This document shows, piece by piece, positions 17,693 through 27,077 of a stretch of DNA of 64,000 nt. The translations under genes and the position numbers were made by a program. Under the pieces are notes generated by a model. It made no database searches. It worked only from the letters and a program-made list of their open reading frames with translations, and was not told the DNA's origin. The DNA comes from Paenarthrobacter ureafaciens (GTDB taxonomy: Bacteria; Actinomycetota; Actinomycetes; Actinomycetales; Micrococcaceae). Positions within the stretch are counted from its first letter, which is position 1, and every line of letters starts with the position of its first letter. The stretch covers positions 372,001 to 436,000 of the forward strand of contig NZ_SBHM01000006.1 in NCBI RefSeq assembly GCF_004028095.1, in the 5' to 3' direction.

Positions 17693-18805
17693 CTAGACCA
17701 GGCGGGTCAGCCAGCCGTGGCGGTCTTCGACCTTGCCGGTCTGGATTCCCAGGAGCTGTTCGCGGATGGCCATGGTGGTCTCGCCCGCTTTGGCGTCCTC
17801 GGAACCGATGAACTCGGTGGCGTCCTTGAGGACACCGATCGGGGTGATCACGGCTGCGGTGCCGCAGGCAAAGACTTCGGTGATCTCGCCGGAAGCAACA
17901 CCGTCGCGCCACTCGTCAAGGGTGATCTTCCGCTCTGAGACCTCGCGGCCCATGTCCTTCGCCACCTGGATCACCGAGGAACGGGTGACGCCTTCGAGGA
18001 TGGTGCCGCTCAGGGCCGGAGTGGCCAGCGAACCGTCCTTGAACACGAAGAAGACGTTCATGCCGCCAAGTTCTTCCACGGCGTCGTCGTTGAAGTGGTC
18101 CAGGAACAATACCTGCTTGCACCCGTTCGCTTCGGCTTCCTGCTGCGCGATCAATGAGGCAGCGTAGTTGCCGCCGCACTTGGCCGAACCGGTTCCGCCA
18201 CGGCCGGCGCGGGCGTACTCACGGGAAATCCAGATCGACACCGGCTTCAGCTCCCCGCCGAAGTAGTTGCCGGCCGGGGAGGCGATCACGCGGAAGGAGA
18301 CCTCACGGGCTGCCCGGACACCCAGGAAAGCCTCCGTGGCGATCATGAACGGACGCAGGTACAGCGCTTCCCCGTCTCCGGAGGGCACCCAGTCCTTGTC
18401 CGCCTGGACCAGCTCGCGGATGGCCCCGAGGAAGTACTCCTCAGGCAGCTCGGGCAGGGCCAGGCGGCGGGCGGACTTGTTCAGGCGCGCGGCGTTGGCC
18501 TCGGGGCGGAACGTCCAGACCGAACCGTCGGCGTGGCGGTACGCCTTGAGCCCTTCGAAGATTTCCTGTCCGTAGTGGAGCACGGCAGCTGAGGGATCCA
18601 GCATGATGGGGCCGTACGGTTCAATGCGGGCGTTGTGCCAACCGCCATTGCCTTCGGCGTCGACCTTGTAGTCGACGACGGCGGTGTGGTCGGTGAAGTA
18701 GTCGCCAAATCCCGGGTTTGCCAGGATGGCTGCACGCTCCTCAGCAGATTTCGGGTTGGCCGAAAGCTGCTGGCTGAATTCGACGCCATGGGCAGTCTGA
18801 GTCAT
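17693..18805 (-). CDS. ilvE: Branched-chain amino-acid aminotransferase
   Basis: IlvE makes valine, leucine and isoleucine from their keto acids with glutamate. The 370-residue class IV PLP enzyme carries the PLP lysine in SAKCGGNYAASL (Lys209) and the family segment YGQEIFEGLKAYR (about 78-90). It lies 119 bases downstream of the leuB start region on the same strand. No AGATATTGA-type site was seen in that gap, so it may not share the control of ilvB, ilvC and leuC. Confidence 0.97.
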   Translation of the reverse strand: MTQTAHGVEFSQQLSANPKSAEERAAILANPGFGDYFTDHTAVVDYKVDAEGNGGWHNARIEPYGPIMLDPSAAVLHYGQEIFEGLKAYRHADGSVWTFRPEANAARLNKSARRLALPELPEEYFLGAIRELVQADKDWVPSGDGEALYLRPFMIATEAFLGVRAAREVSFRVIASPAGNYFGGELKPVSIWISREYARAGRGGTGSAKCGGNYAASLIAQQEAEANGCKQVLFLDHFNDDAVEELGGMNVFFVFKDGSLATPALSGTILEGVTRSSVIQVAKDMGREVSERKITLDEWRDGVASGEITEVFACGTAAVITPIGVLKDATEFIGSEDAKAGETTMAIREQLLGIQTGKVEDRHGWLTRLV

Positions 18806-18924
18806 GTTTCCTCCACAGTCAGCTACCTGGCAGTGCGAACCGCGGCCCCCAAAAGGGGTGGTTCAGCGATGGACCAGGGAAGCAGGTAAATAATTCAAGA
18901 CAAGCTTACGCCTGAGTATTGGGC

Positions 18925-19977
18925 CTAAAGTGCTGCCGCAATGGCGTCGCCGATCGCAGCGGTGCTGCGCGGCTCGCCGGTGCGGGCTTCGACGTCGGCA
19001 ATCACTGCCGCTTCGATCTTGCGGGCTGCCCCGGTGTAGCCGAGGTGCTCCAACAACAGCACTGCGGACAGGATCGCAGCAGTGGGATCAGCCTTCTGCT
19101 GGCCTGCGATGTCCGGGGCCGAGCCGTGGACGGGTTCGAACATGGACGGTGCGGTGCGGTCCATGTTGATGTTGCCTGATGCCGCCAGGCCGATACCGCC
19201 GGTGACGGCAGCTGCGAGGTCGGTCAGGATGTCGCCGAACAGGTTGTCCGTGACGATGACGTCGAAGCGGGACGGGTCCGTGACCATGAAGATCGTGGCG
19301 GCATCGATGTGCAGGTAGTCATGCGTGACCTCGGGGAACTCCTTGGCCACGGCTTCCACAGTGCGCTTCCAGAGGTGGCCCGCGTAGACCAGGACGTTGT
19401 GCTTGTGGACCAATGTCACGTGCTTTCGGGGACGCGCGCTCGCACGACGGAAGGCATCACGGACCACCCGCTCCACCCCATGGGCGGTGTTCAGCGACAC
19501 TTCGGTGGCTACCTCATGCGCGGTTCCGCCGCGCAAGGTTCCGCCGTTGCCGACGTACGGTCCCTCTGTTCCTTCACGAACCACAATGAAGTCGATCTCG
19601 CCGGGGTTGGCCAGCGGACTGCCCACGGAGCTGTAGAGACGCGAGGGCCGCAGGTTGACATAGTGGTCCAGGCTGAAGCGCAGCTTGAGCAGCATTTCGC
19701 GTTCGATGATGCCTGAGGGAATGCGGGTGTCCCCCGGGGCTGCACCGACGGCGCCGAAAAGGATTGCGTCTCGTGTCCGAAGATCGTCGAGTACTTCGTC
19801 CGGGAGGGTCTCTCCTGTTTCAAGCCAGTGCTGGGCGCCCAGTTTGTAATGGGTCTGCTCAAGGGTGACGCCTTCGGCGGCAAGAGCCTTTTCCAGAACC
19901 TTGACGGCTTCGGCGATGACCTCGGGGCCGATGCCGTCGCCGGGGATGACAGCGAGATTGATGGACGATGCATTCAT
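18925..19977 (-). CDS. leuB: 3-isopropylmalate dehydrogenase
   Basis: LeuB oxidises and decarboxylates 3-isopropylmalate to 2-ketoisocaproate with NAD. From ATG at 19977 it is 350 residues and begins [20 protein letters not shown], which matches the family N-terminus; an upstream ATG at 20013 would add 12 residues unlike the family. The metal and NAD signature [14 protein letters not shown] is near the C-terminus. It is divergent from the histidine-kinase gene. The ribosome site before 19977 is weak. Confidence 0.95.
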   Translation of the reverse strand: MNASSINLAVIPGDGIGPEVIAEAVKVLEKALAAEGVTLEQTHYKLGAQHWLETGETLPDEVLDDLRTRDAILFGAVGAAPGDTRIPSGIIEREMLLKLRFSLDHYVNLRPSRLYSSVGSPLANPGEIDFIVVREGTEGPYVGNGGTLRGGTAHEVATEVSLNTAHGVERVVRDAFRRASARPRKHVTLVHKHNVLVYAGHLWKRTVEAVAKEFPEVTHDYLHIDAATIFMVTDPSRFDVIVTDNLFGDILTDLAAAVTGGIGLAASGNINMDRTAPSMFEPVHGSAPDIAGQQKADPTAAILSAVLLLEHLGYTGAARKIEAAVIADVEARTGEPRSTAAIGDAIAAAL

Positions 19978-20043
19978 AGGTCTATCTAGCCAAGCAATCC
20001 ACATGCTGGTCAAAATCGTCTCACTTCTTGAACAGCCGCGATG

Positions 20044-20059
20044 TCAGACCACGGCATGA
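20044..20059. promoter_or_regulatory. Candidate response-regulator site before the kinase operon
   Basis: TCAGACCACGGCATGA is an imperfect dyad (TCA..CC..GG..TGA) that ends 35 bases before the kinase GTG. A 15-of-16 copy occurs before the ABC transporter at 22004, which points to the regulator encoded between them. Confidence 0.55.
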
Positions 20060-20094
20060 TGTGTGCGGCCCGGCGCAGCACTTAGAGTCATGGA

Positions 20095-21279
20095 GTGGAT
20101 AGAAGGCACGCGATATACGAATGGTTCCGCACCAACCGCTTCACAGTGGACCTCACTGCCGCCATCATCCTCGTCCTCCTCTTCGGCCCTGTGTATCTGC
20201 TCGCCGGACGACCCTTCCTCTTCCTGTTGTCGTGCTGCCTCCTGTTGCCCCTCGCGTGGCGACGGACCCGCCCGGAGGTGGCGGCGGGCGTCGTGGTTCT
20301 GGTCTGCCTTGTCCAATGGGCGGCGGGGGCCGAGCCGGTGGCGGGGCAGATAGCGGTGCCGCTGGTGATCTATGCGACCGCGGCCTACGGACCGGCGTGG
20401 GCCAGCCGCGTCGTGCTGCTGCTGGGGCTGCTGGGAGGCGTGATGCTGACCACCCGCGAGTATTCGGGGTCGGCAGCTTCAGGCATCCTGGGCCTTACCA
20501 TCGGAGCCTTGTACACCGTACTGATCTGGATGCTGGTGCTGGTGAGTTGGACCTTGGGCGACCTGACGCGCGTGCGGCGGCTGCAACTGCAGGCGTTGGA
20601 GGACAGGACCCGCCGCCTGGAGATCGAGCACAACCAGGAGCGCCAGCTGGCAGCTGCCGATGAGCGTTCCCACATCGCGCGGGAAATGCATGACATCGTT
20701 GCCCATTCACTGTCCGTGATCATCACGCAGGCGGACGGAGCCAGGTATGCGGCAGCGACGAAACCCGAACTCGCCACCGAAGCGCTGGCCACCATCGCCG
20801 CTACTGGCCGCGACTCGCTCGCCGAGATGCGGCGGCTCCTTGGTGTGCTCCGTTCCGACGACGGCTCCCCCACTCGTCCGCAACCGCGCCTTTCGGACCT
20901 GGACGAGCTGCTCCTCGGCTTCAGGGCGGCCGGCCTGCAGGTGTCCTTCGAACAGAACGGAACACCGCGCCGGCAGTTGCCCGCCGGTGCCGAACTGACC
21001 GCCTACAGGACCATCCAGGAAGCCCTGACCAATGTCATTAAGCACGCAGGCCCCAGCGCCACCGCAACCTTGGTGTTGACGTGGCAAAACCGCGGACTGG
21101 AGATTGATATCAGTGACGACGGCCGGGGCGCCGCAGCCGATCCGCCCGTGCCGGGAGGCGGCAACGGCCTTCCGGGGATGGGCGAACGCATAGCCCTCTA
21201 CGATGGTTCTTTGTCCGTCGGCCCGCAGCAGGGCGGCGGATTCCGTGTGTCCGCTTTCATTCCGTATTCGGAGGCTTGA
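20095..21279 (+). CDS. Sensor histidine kinase, NarL/HisKA_3 class
   Basis: A 394-residue membrane sensor kinase. Residues 20-155 hold about five hydrophobic helices with little outside the membrane, so it probably senses something within the bilayer. A coiled linker follows (160-190). The phospho-accepting His199 is in REMHDIVAHSL, a HisKA_3 dimerisation motif, and the C-terminal ATPase has DDGRGAAAD and GNGLPGMGER. The start is GTG at 20095. The response regulator starts five bases after its stop. This intramembrane-sensing design is common for kinases paired with ABC exporters against envelope-active compounds. Confidence 0.92.
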   Translation: MDRRHAIYEWFRTNRFTVDLTAAIILVLLFGPVYLLAGRPFLFLLSCCLLLPLAWRRTRPEVAAGVVVLVCLVQWAAGAEPVAGQIAVPLVIYATAAYGPAWASRVVLLLGLLGGVMLTTREYSGSAASGILGLTIGALYTVLIWMLVLVSWTLGDLTRVRRLQLQALEDRTRRLEIEHNQERQLAAADERSHIAREMHDIVAHSLSVIITQADGARYAAATKPELATEALATIAATGRDSLAEMRRLLGVLRSDDGSPTRPQPRLSDLDELLLGFRAAGLQVSFEQNGTPRRQLPAGAELTAYRTIQEALTNVIKHAGPSATATLVLTWQNRGLEIDISDDGRGAAADPPVPGGGNGLPGMGERIALYDGSLSVGPQQGGGFRVSAFIPYSEA

Positions 21280-21283
21280 TCCT

Positions 21284-21997
21284 TTGCCCCACCTTTCTCC
21301 CCCTATCCGCGTAGCACTCGTCGATGACCAGCAGTTGGTTCGTAGCGGCTTCGGCATGCTCATCAACTCCCAACCCGACTTGGAAGTCGTGGCCGAAGCG
21401 GGCAATGGCATCGAAGCAGTCCAGGCCTTGAACGCCACGGCGGCCGACGTCGTCCTCATGGACGTCCGGATGCCGGGCATGGACGGGATCGAGGCAACCA
21501 GGAGGATCCTGGAACAGGCGGCAACCCAGCCGGAAGGCTCGCAACGGGCCGAGGTCAAGATCGTTGTCCTCACAACCTTCGACCTTGATGAATATGCCTT
21601 GGCCGCCATCCGCGCAGGTGCCAGCGGCTTCCTGCTGAAGGACGCCCCGCCGGAGGAACTGCTCGAAGCTATCCGCACCGTCTACCGCGGAGATGCCGTC
21701 ATCGCGCCTTCCACGACGCGGCGCCTGCTGGACCACGTGGCACCCCTGCTGCGCATGCAAACCCCGGAGCAAAGCGAGCACGCGGCGGCTGTTGAGCGGC
21801 TAACGGCCCGCGAACGCGAAGTGTTCACCCTGATCGCGCAGGGGAAATCGAACCCGGAGATCGCGGCGGAATTGTTCCTGTCGGAGGCGACCGTCAAGAC
21901 CCACGTGGGGCACATCCTCGCCAAGCTTGGTGCCCGTGACCGCGTCCAGATCGTGGTGATCGCGTACGAAACCGGAGTGGTGTCCCCCGGGCTGTAA
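21284..21997 (+). CDS. Response regulator, NarL/LuxR family
   Basis: A 237-residue transcription regulator: receiver domain with phospho-accepting Asp60 (VVLMDVRMPGMDG) and C-terminal LuxR-type helix-turn-helix (LTAREREVFTLIAQGKS, then SEATVKTHVGHIL). TTG at 21284 is chosen because GGAGG lies ten bases before it and the receiver starts eight residues in; an upstream in-frame ATG at 21203 would add 27 residues inside the kinase gene. It should be phosphorylated by the kinase encoded just before it. The repeated dyads at 20044 and 22004 are likely binding sites. Confidence 0.92.
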   Translation: MPHLSPPIRVALVDDQQLVRSGFGMLINSQPDLEVVAEAGNGIEAVQALNATAADVVLMDVRMPGMDGIEATRRILEQAATQPEGSQRAEVKIVVLTTFDLDEYALAAIRAGASGFLLKDAPPEELLEAIRTVYRGDAVIAPSTTRRLLDHVAPLLRMQTPEQSEHAAAVERLTAREREVFTLIAQGKSNPEIAAELFLSEATVKTHVGHILAKLGARDRVQIVVIAYETGVVSPGL

Positions 21998-22003
21998 CTC
22001 CCC

Positions 22004-22019
22004 TCAGACCACGGTATGA
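22004..22019. promoter_or_regulatory. Candidate response-regulator site before the ABC transporter
   Basis: TCAGACCACGGTATGA reads as TCAnACCnnGGTnTGA, symmetrical at 12 of 16 positions, seven bases past the regulator stop and 68 before the transporter ATG. It matches the site at 20044 at 15 of 16 bases. Inferred operator. Confidence 0.6.
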
Positions 22020-22087
22020 GAGCAGGTGCCAACCTTTGGACCCGTGGCCCGATCTGCCGGATACCAGCTGCTGCATAGCGTGGGAGC

Positions 22088-22882
22088 ATGACAACTTTCA
22101 CGTCCATGCCACACCCTTCAACACCGGACCACCCGACCCCTGCCGACGCCGCTCCCGGGCGTCCCGCCGTCGAGGCCTTCTCGCTGAGTAAAAGCTACGG
22201 ACGCGCCGATACCAAGGTCATCGCGTTGAAGGACGTCAGTGTCAGCTTCGACGCTGGCAAGTTCACCGCGATCATGGGCCCTTCCGGGTCCGGCAAATCG
22301 ACACTGATGCACTGCCTCGCCGGATTGGACTCTGCAGACAGCGGACGGATCCTCCTTGGCGGCACTGAGTTGACCGGGCTCAACGACAAACAACTGACTG
22401 CCCTCCGTCGCGAGCGGATCGGCTTTGTTTTCCAGGCATTCAACCTGGTGCCAACGCTCACTGCTGAACAGAACATCACCCTCCCGCTCGCCTTGGCCGG
22501 TAAAGACGTCGACGCCGGGTGGTTGGCAAGTGTCGTCGCCACCCTTGGGTTGAAGGACAGGTTGCGGCACCGGCCCCACGAGCTGTCCGGAGGCCAACAG
22601 CAGCGTGTCGCCGTTGCCCGCGCGCTCTTGACGCGCCCCGACGTCGTTTTCGGCGATGAACCCACCGGAAACCTGGACTCCAAGGCCGGCGGCGAAGTCC
22701 TTGCGCTGTTGCGGCGCAGTACCCGGGAGATGGGGCAAAGCATCATCATGGTGACCCACGACCCCGTCGCCGCAAGCTATGCGGACAGAGTGGTGTTGAT
22801 GAGTGACGGTGGCCTGGTGGGCGAGATCCACCAGCCCACCGCGGACTCCGTCCTGGCCGCTCTCGGCAAGCTGGGGGCCTGA
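22088..22882 (+). CDS. ABC transporter ATP-binding protein (MacB/LolD type)
   Basis: A 264-residue ATPase of the FtsX-permease-linked class. Walker A is GPSGSGKST (64-72), the signature is LSGGQQQR, and Walker B is VVFGDEPTGNLDS, with the NLDSK sequence typical of LolD/MacB/BceA-type subunits. The first 28 residues are a Pro-rich extension. The permease gene follows after two bases. Transport direction is probably export or extraction from the membrane. Confidence 0.94.
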   Translation: MTTFTSMPHPSTPDHPTPADAAPGRPAVEAFSLSKSYGRADTKVIALKDVSVSFDAGKFTAIMGPSGSGKSTLMHCLAGLDSADSGRILLGGTELTGLNDKQLTALRRERIGFVFQAFNLVPTLTAEQNITLPLALAGKDVDAGWLASVVATLGLKDRLRHRPHELSGGQQQRVAVARALLTRPDVVFGDEPTGNLDSKAGGEVLALLRRSTREMGQSIIMVTHDPVAASYADRVVLMSDGGLVGEIHQPTADSVLAALGKLGA

Positions 22883-22884
22883 GC

Positions 22885-25368
22885 GTGCTGCGAGTAGCCC
22901 TGTCCCAACTCAAGACCCATTACCGGCGCTTCATCGCCATCGGCTTGGCCGTGATGTTGTCCGTGATGTTCCTGTCGGCCACCCTGATGGTGGGTGCCAG
23001 CACCAATGCCTCGCTCGGGGCGAGCATTGGCGAGGCTTACCGGAACGCCGATCTGGTGGCGACGCCCAGGAACGGGAACCCGTTCAGCAAAGCGGCGGTG
23101 GACGCCGCCGCGTCGTCGCCGGCCGTTGACCAGAGCTATGCCGAACGGTCCACCTACGTGACCTTCGAAGCAAACGGCGAGCAGTTCGGCCGGCTGCGGA
23201 ACGCGGCGCCCGCCGGACTTGAAGGGGCCGAGCTGGTATCCGGCACAATGCCCCTGAAACCCTTCGACGTACTCTTGGACGCCAAGACGGCCCGGCACCT
23301 GAACCTGGACCCCGGCAGCACGATGGAGTTGCGGGGTTCCGGACCGGAAGAGAAAGCCATAGTCACGGTTTCCGGCCTGGTCCAACCCACGAATGATCCC
23401 TTCGCCTCTTCCGCCGCACAACTGACTGCCGGTGGGACCGTCCTCGATGCTGTCCTGGGCGCGGGGACAGGACATAGCGGGGCCCAATTCAGCGGGGTTC
23501 AATTCATTCTGAAGCCCGGCGAGGACGTTGCTGCCGCGAAGGAGTACATCACACACCGCATGGAAGCGGCCGGAGCCGAGGGGCCGGTCCTGCAAACGGC
23601 ACAGGAAAAGGTCACCGCCACCGTTGCGATGTTAAGCGGAGGCCAGGACCAGCTCACCATCGTCCTGCTCGCCTTTGCCGGTGTGGCCATCCTAGTGTCC
23701 ATGCTGGTGGTGTCCAATACGTTCTCCGTGCTGGTTGCCCAGCGCACCAGGGAATTGGCTCTGCTGCGCTGCCTGGGGGCGGGGCGCCCGCAGATCCGCG
23801 GCTCGGTGATCGTGGAAGCACTGGCGGTTGGTTTCTTTGCCTCGGTGCTCGGTGTCGCCGCCGCGGTAGGGGTCATGTCCGGCCTCGTCGCGTGGGCTGC
23901 AACCCAGCCCGGGCAAACGTTCGCCACGCTGGCCGTGCCGCCGTCGGCCGTTATTGCGGGGCTGCTTGCCGGTACCCTGCTGACCGTCATCGCCGCGCTG
24001 GTCCCCGCGAAGGCGGCCACCGCCGTCGCACCTCTTGCTGCCTTGCGTCCGGCCGATGACGCGTCTGTCCGGACCCGTCGCGGCAAGGTGCGGTTGGTAC
24101 TGGGCGCGGTGGTCCTGGCCGGCGGAAGTGCCTTGCTGGCGTTTGGGAGCGCCTCGGTCTCCTTGGAGGTCGCCCTGCTTGGCGGCGCCGCTTCCTTCAT
24201 TGGAGTTTTGCTCTGCTCCAGCCTCTTCATTCCGGCTGTGGTGTCCTGGGCAGGGCGGTTGGCTTCGCCGGCCGGGGTGCCCGGCAAGCTTGCCGCCGTC
24301 AACGCCACGCGCAACCCGGCCCGGACCTCGGCCACGGCTGCTGCTTTGTTGATCGGAGTGACGCTCGTGTCGCTCATGATGACCGGTGCGTCAACAGCCA
24401 GGCAGGCATTCAACAGCACCCTGGGCGAGACGTATCCCGTGGACTTGGCCGCCCCTACCGCCGTGGGTCCGGATGCCGGCGATGCGCAGCAGGCCCTGGA
24501 CAAGATCCGCGCTCTGGACGGTGTCAGCGCAGCTGCCCTCCTTCAGCCGGTGGGCCGCCTCGCCGACGGGTCGGCGCCCGACGGCGGCGGCGCCATCTAC
24601 GCCCTCGGCAGCGCCGACGCTTCTGCCGTGCTCCGGGACGAAAAACTTCGACCCGCACCCGCGAAGGTCTACCTGCCCGAGGACTCGCCCACCGGCCCGG
24701 CGTCCATCACGACGGCGGCCGGCACGGTAACCCTCGACGCTACGGTCCTCACGACGCGGCATATCCCGCCCTTCGTGGCCGATTCCACGATCACCGCCGG
24801 TCCGCTCACGGAAGCACCGGGGATGGTCTGGGTCAAGGTGGCGGACTCCGTGTCCGGCGAGCAGGTGCAGGCAATCCAAAAGAACATCGCAGCTGCCTTG
24901 GGCGTACCTGAGCGGACGGTCAGCGGCGCGGCCATAGAGCGGGCGACGTTCAACAGCATCATCGACGTGTTGCTCCTGGTGGTCACCGGGCTGTTGGGGA
25001 TCGCGGTGGTGATCGCGCTGATCGGCGTCGCCAACACGCTGTCTCTGTCCGTCCTGGAACGCACCCGGGAAAACTCGCTGCTTAGGGCGCTCGGCCTGAC
25101 CAAGGGCCAGCTCCGTGGGATGCTCGCCATCGAAGCCGTGTTGGTGGCCGGCGTGGCAGCCGTCCTGGGTGGTGGCCTCGGCATTGTCTACGGCTGGCTC
25201 GGTGCCCAGGCGACGCTGGGCGGCATGGCCGACGTCATTCCTTCCGTTCCGTGGGGACAGCTGGCGGCCGTGTTCGGCGTCGCCGTGGTCGCAGGGCTCC
25301 TGGCCTCGGTAGTGCCGGCCCGCCGGGCAGCGCGGTTGTCCCCGGTGGAGGGACTCGCCACCGCCTGA
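22885..25368 (+). CDS. ABC transporter permease, double FtsX type
   Basis: An 827-residue permease starting with GTG. An N-terminal helix (about 12-32) is followed by a large extracytoplasmic domain, an FtsX core of three helices (about 255-375), four more helices in the middle, a second outside domain, and a final FtsX core (about 690-820). LLALRRCLG-like coupling segments appear as ELALLRCLGAGRPQ and ENSLLRALGLTKGQ. Two FtsX cores on one chain are typical of actinobacterial exporters of peptides or lipids. Substrate unknown. The regulator operon upstream suggests induction by that substrate. Confidence 0.93.
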   Translation: MLRVALSQLKTHYRRFIAIGLAVMLSVMFLSATLMVGASTNASLGASIGEAYRNADLVATPRNGNPFSKAAVDAAASSPAVDQSYAERSTYVTFEANGEQFGRLRNAAPAGLEGAELVSGTMPLKPFDVLLDAKTARHLNLDPGSTMELRGSGPEEKAIVTVSGLVQPTNDPFASSAAQLTAGGTVLDAVLGAGTGHSGAQFSGVQFILKPGEDVAAAKEYITHRMEAAGAEGPVLQTAQEKVTATVAMLSGGQDQLTIVLLAFAGVAILVSMLVVSNTFSVLVAQRTRELALLRCLGAGRPQIRGSVIVEALAVGFFASVLGVAAAVGVMSGLVAWAATQPGQTFATLAVPPSAVIAGLLAGTLLTVIAALVPAKAATAVAPLAALRPADDASVRTRRGKVRLVLGAVVLAGGSALLAFGSASVSLEVALLGGAASFIGVLLCSSLFIPAVVSWAGRLASPAGVPGKLAAVNATRNPARTSATAAALLIGVTLVSLMMTGASTARQAFNSTLGETYPVDLAAPTAVGPDAGDAQQALDKIRALDGVSAAALLQPVGRLADGSAPDGGGAIYALGSADASAVLRDEKLRPAPAKVYLPEDSPTGPASITTAAGTVTLDATVLTTRHIPPFVADSTITAGPLTEAPGMVWVKVADSVSGEQVQAIQKNIAAALGVPERTVSGAAIERATFNSIIDVLLLVVTGLLGIAVVIALIGVANTLSLSVLERTRENSLLRALGLTKGQLRGMLAIEAVLVAGVAAVLGGGLGIVYGWLGAQATLGGMADVIPSVPWGQLAAVFGVAVVAGLLASVVPARRAARLSPVEGLATA

Positions 25369-25484
25369 CGCTCTGTCACATCACCACGCTTAAACGAAAA
25401 CGCTCTTCCATCTTCCCCGGATCAACGGAGGGAGGTGGAAGAGCGTTTGCCGTGTGGTGGCGGTAGGTGAAAGAGCGTTCACCT
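25367..25484. repeat. Nested inverted-repeat element between convergent genes
   Basis: Four copies of a GTGRMAGAGCGTY-like motif lie at 25367-25379, 25398-25411, 25434-25449 and 25466-25481. The first two point left and the last two right, so the outer pair and the inner pair can each base-pair. The inner arms AAACGCTCTTCCA/TGGAAGAGCGTTT are perfect over 13 bases. The element begins in the permease stop and ends in the metG stop, so it can act as a two-way terminator. Confidence 0.75.
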
Positions 25485-27042
25485 AGGCTTCGGCGGGTTC
25501 CTCGTAGCGCGGGAACACCGGAACGGGTGCGGGAAGCTCCGTGCCAGGCTGGATGGGCGCCGCGATCGCGGTAAACAGGCGGGCAGGGCCTTCCGGCTGT
25601 CCCAGCACCTCAAGCAACTTGGCCGACGACGACGGCATGACCGGCTGGGCGAGGATCGCCACGATCCGGACCACCTCCAAGGTGACGTAGAGGACCGTGT
25701 TCATGCGCTCGACGTCGGTCTTCCGCAGCACCCAGGGCGCCTGCTCGGCAAAGTAGGCGTTGGTATCCCCCAGCACCATCCAAATGGCTTCGAGGGCGCG
25801 GCTGAACTCCTGCTTCTCAAACGCGCCGCGTGCCGTCTCCAGCAACTTTCCGGCTTGTTCGAGCAAGGCTTGGTCCTCGGCCGTGAAAGCACCCGGCACG
25901 GGCACCTTGCCCTCGCAGTTCTTGGCCACCATGGACAGGGAGCGCTGCGCGAGGTTGCCGAAGTTGTTTGCCAGGTCCGAGTTCATGCGGCCCACGATTG
26001 CCTCGTGGTTGTAGCTGCCGTCGGCACCGAACGGTACTTCGCGGAGGAAGAAGAAGCGGCACTGGTCCAAGCCATAACGCTCCACGAAGTCCCGTGGGGC
26101 AACGACGTTGCCGAGGGACTTGGACATCTTGACGCCGTTGTTGGTCAGGAAGCCGTGGATCATGACGCGCTTGGGCAACTCCAGCCCCGCGCTCATGAGG
26201 AATGCCGGCCAGTAAATGGCATGGAACCGGGAGATGTCCTTGCCGATGATGTGCACGTCCGCCGGCCAGAACTTCTTGAACGATTCCGACTCCGTGTCCG
26301 GGTAGCCCGCGCCGGTGAGGTAGTTGGTGAGGGCATCCACCCACACGTACATGACGTGTTTCTCATCCCCGGGAACCGGGACACCCCAGTCGAAGGTGGT
26401 CCGGCTGATGGAGAGGTCTTCCAAGCCACGCTTGACGAAGCTGATGACCTCATTGAACCGGGACTGCGGCGCGCCGAAGTCGGGGTGGGCTTCATAGAGG
26501 GCGAGCAGCTTCTCCTGGTAGGCCGACAACCTGAAGAAGTAGCTTTCCTCCGCCGTCCACGTCACCAACGTGTCCGTTTCCTTGGAGTAGCGGAGGCCGT
26601 CTTCCTTGACCACGGTGTCGTCCTCGACGTAGTACGCCTCGTCGCGGACGGAGTACCAGCCCTCGTACTTGGACAGGTAGATATCGCCGTTGGCTTCCAT
26701 CTTCTTCCAGATGGCCTGCGAAGCGGCGTAGTGGTCCGGATCGGTGGTGCGGATGAACCGGTCGTAGGAAATGCCGAGGTCCTGGCTCATCTGCTTGAAG
26801 GCAGCAGAGTTCCGGTCGGCCAGTTCCTTGGCCGTCAGGCCTTCCTTCTCCGCGGACTGCTGCATCTTGAGTCCGTGCTCGTCCGTTCCGGTCATGAAGA
26901 ACACCTCATGGCCGTCCAGACGCTTGAACCGCGCCATGGCATCGGTGGCAATGACCTCGTAGGCGTGGCCGATGTGCGGCACGCCGTTGGGGTAGCTGAT
27001 GGCCGTGGTGATGTAGAACGGGGATTTCTCTGCAGACGTCAC
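25483..27042 (-). CDS. metG: Methionyl-tRNA synthetase
   Basis: MetG charges tRNA-Met. The 519-residue class I synthetase has HIGH (in VPHIGHAYE, about 22-25) and KMSKS (in [12 protein letters not shown]). It lacks the CxxC zinc knuckle in the connective region ([17 protein letters not shown]), so it is the short, zinc-free bacterial type, and it has no C-terminal tRNA-binding EMAP domain. The start is GTG at 27042 with AAGG about a dozen bases upstream. The gap to the upstream ABC ATPase gene on the same strand is only 35 bases, so cotranscription is likely. Confidence 0.96.
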   Translation of the reverse strand: MTSAEKSPFYITTAISYPNGVPHIGHAYEVIATDAMARFKRLDGHEVFFMTGTDEHGLKMQQSAEKEGLTAKELADRNSAAFKQMSQDLGISYDRFIRTTDPDHYAASQAIWKKMEANGDIYLSKYEGWYSVRDEAYYVEDDTVVKEDGLRYSKETDTLVTWTAEESYFFRLSAYQEKLLALYEAHPDFGAPQSRFNEVISFVKRGLEDLSISRTTFDWGVPVPGDEKHVMYVWVDALTNYLTGAGYPDTESESFKKFWPADVHIIGKDISRFHAIYWPAFLMSAGLELPKRVMIHGFLTNNGVKMSKSLGNVVAPRDFVERYGLDQCRFFFLREVPFGADGSYNHEAIVGRMNSDLANNFGNLAQRSLSMVAKNCEGKVPVPGAFTAEDQALLEQAGKLLETARGAFEKQEFSRALEAIWMVLGDTNAYFAEQAPWVLRKTDVERMNTVLYVTLEVVRIVAILAQPVMPSSSAKLLEVLGQPEGPARLFTAIAAPIQPGTELPAPVPVFPRYEEPAEA

Positions 27043-27077
27043 TCTAAGAAGTTACCTTTATTTTCAGCGGAAGAAGC

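Noticed and set aside
27043-27077. Possible T-box or riboswitch before metG
   Set aside because: Only 35 bases separate it from the upstream gene, far too short for a T-box.
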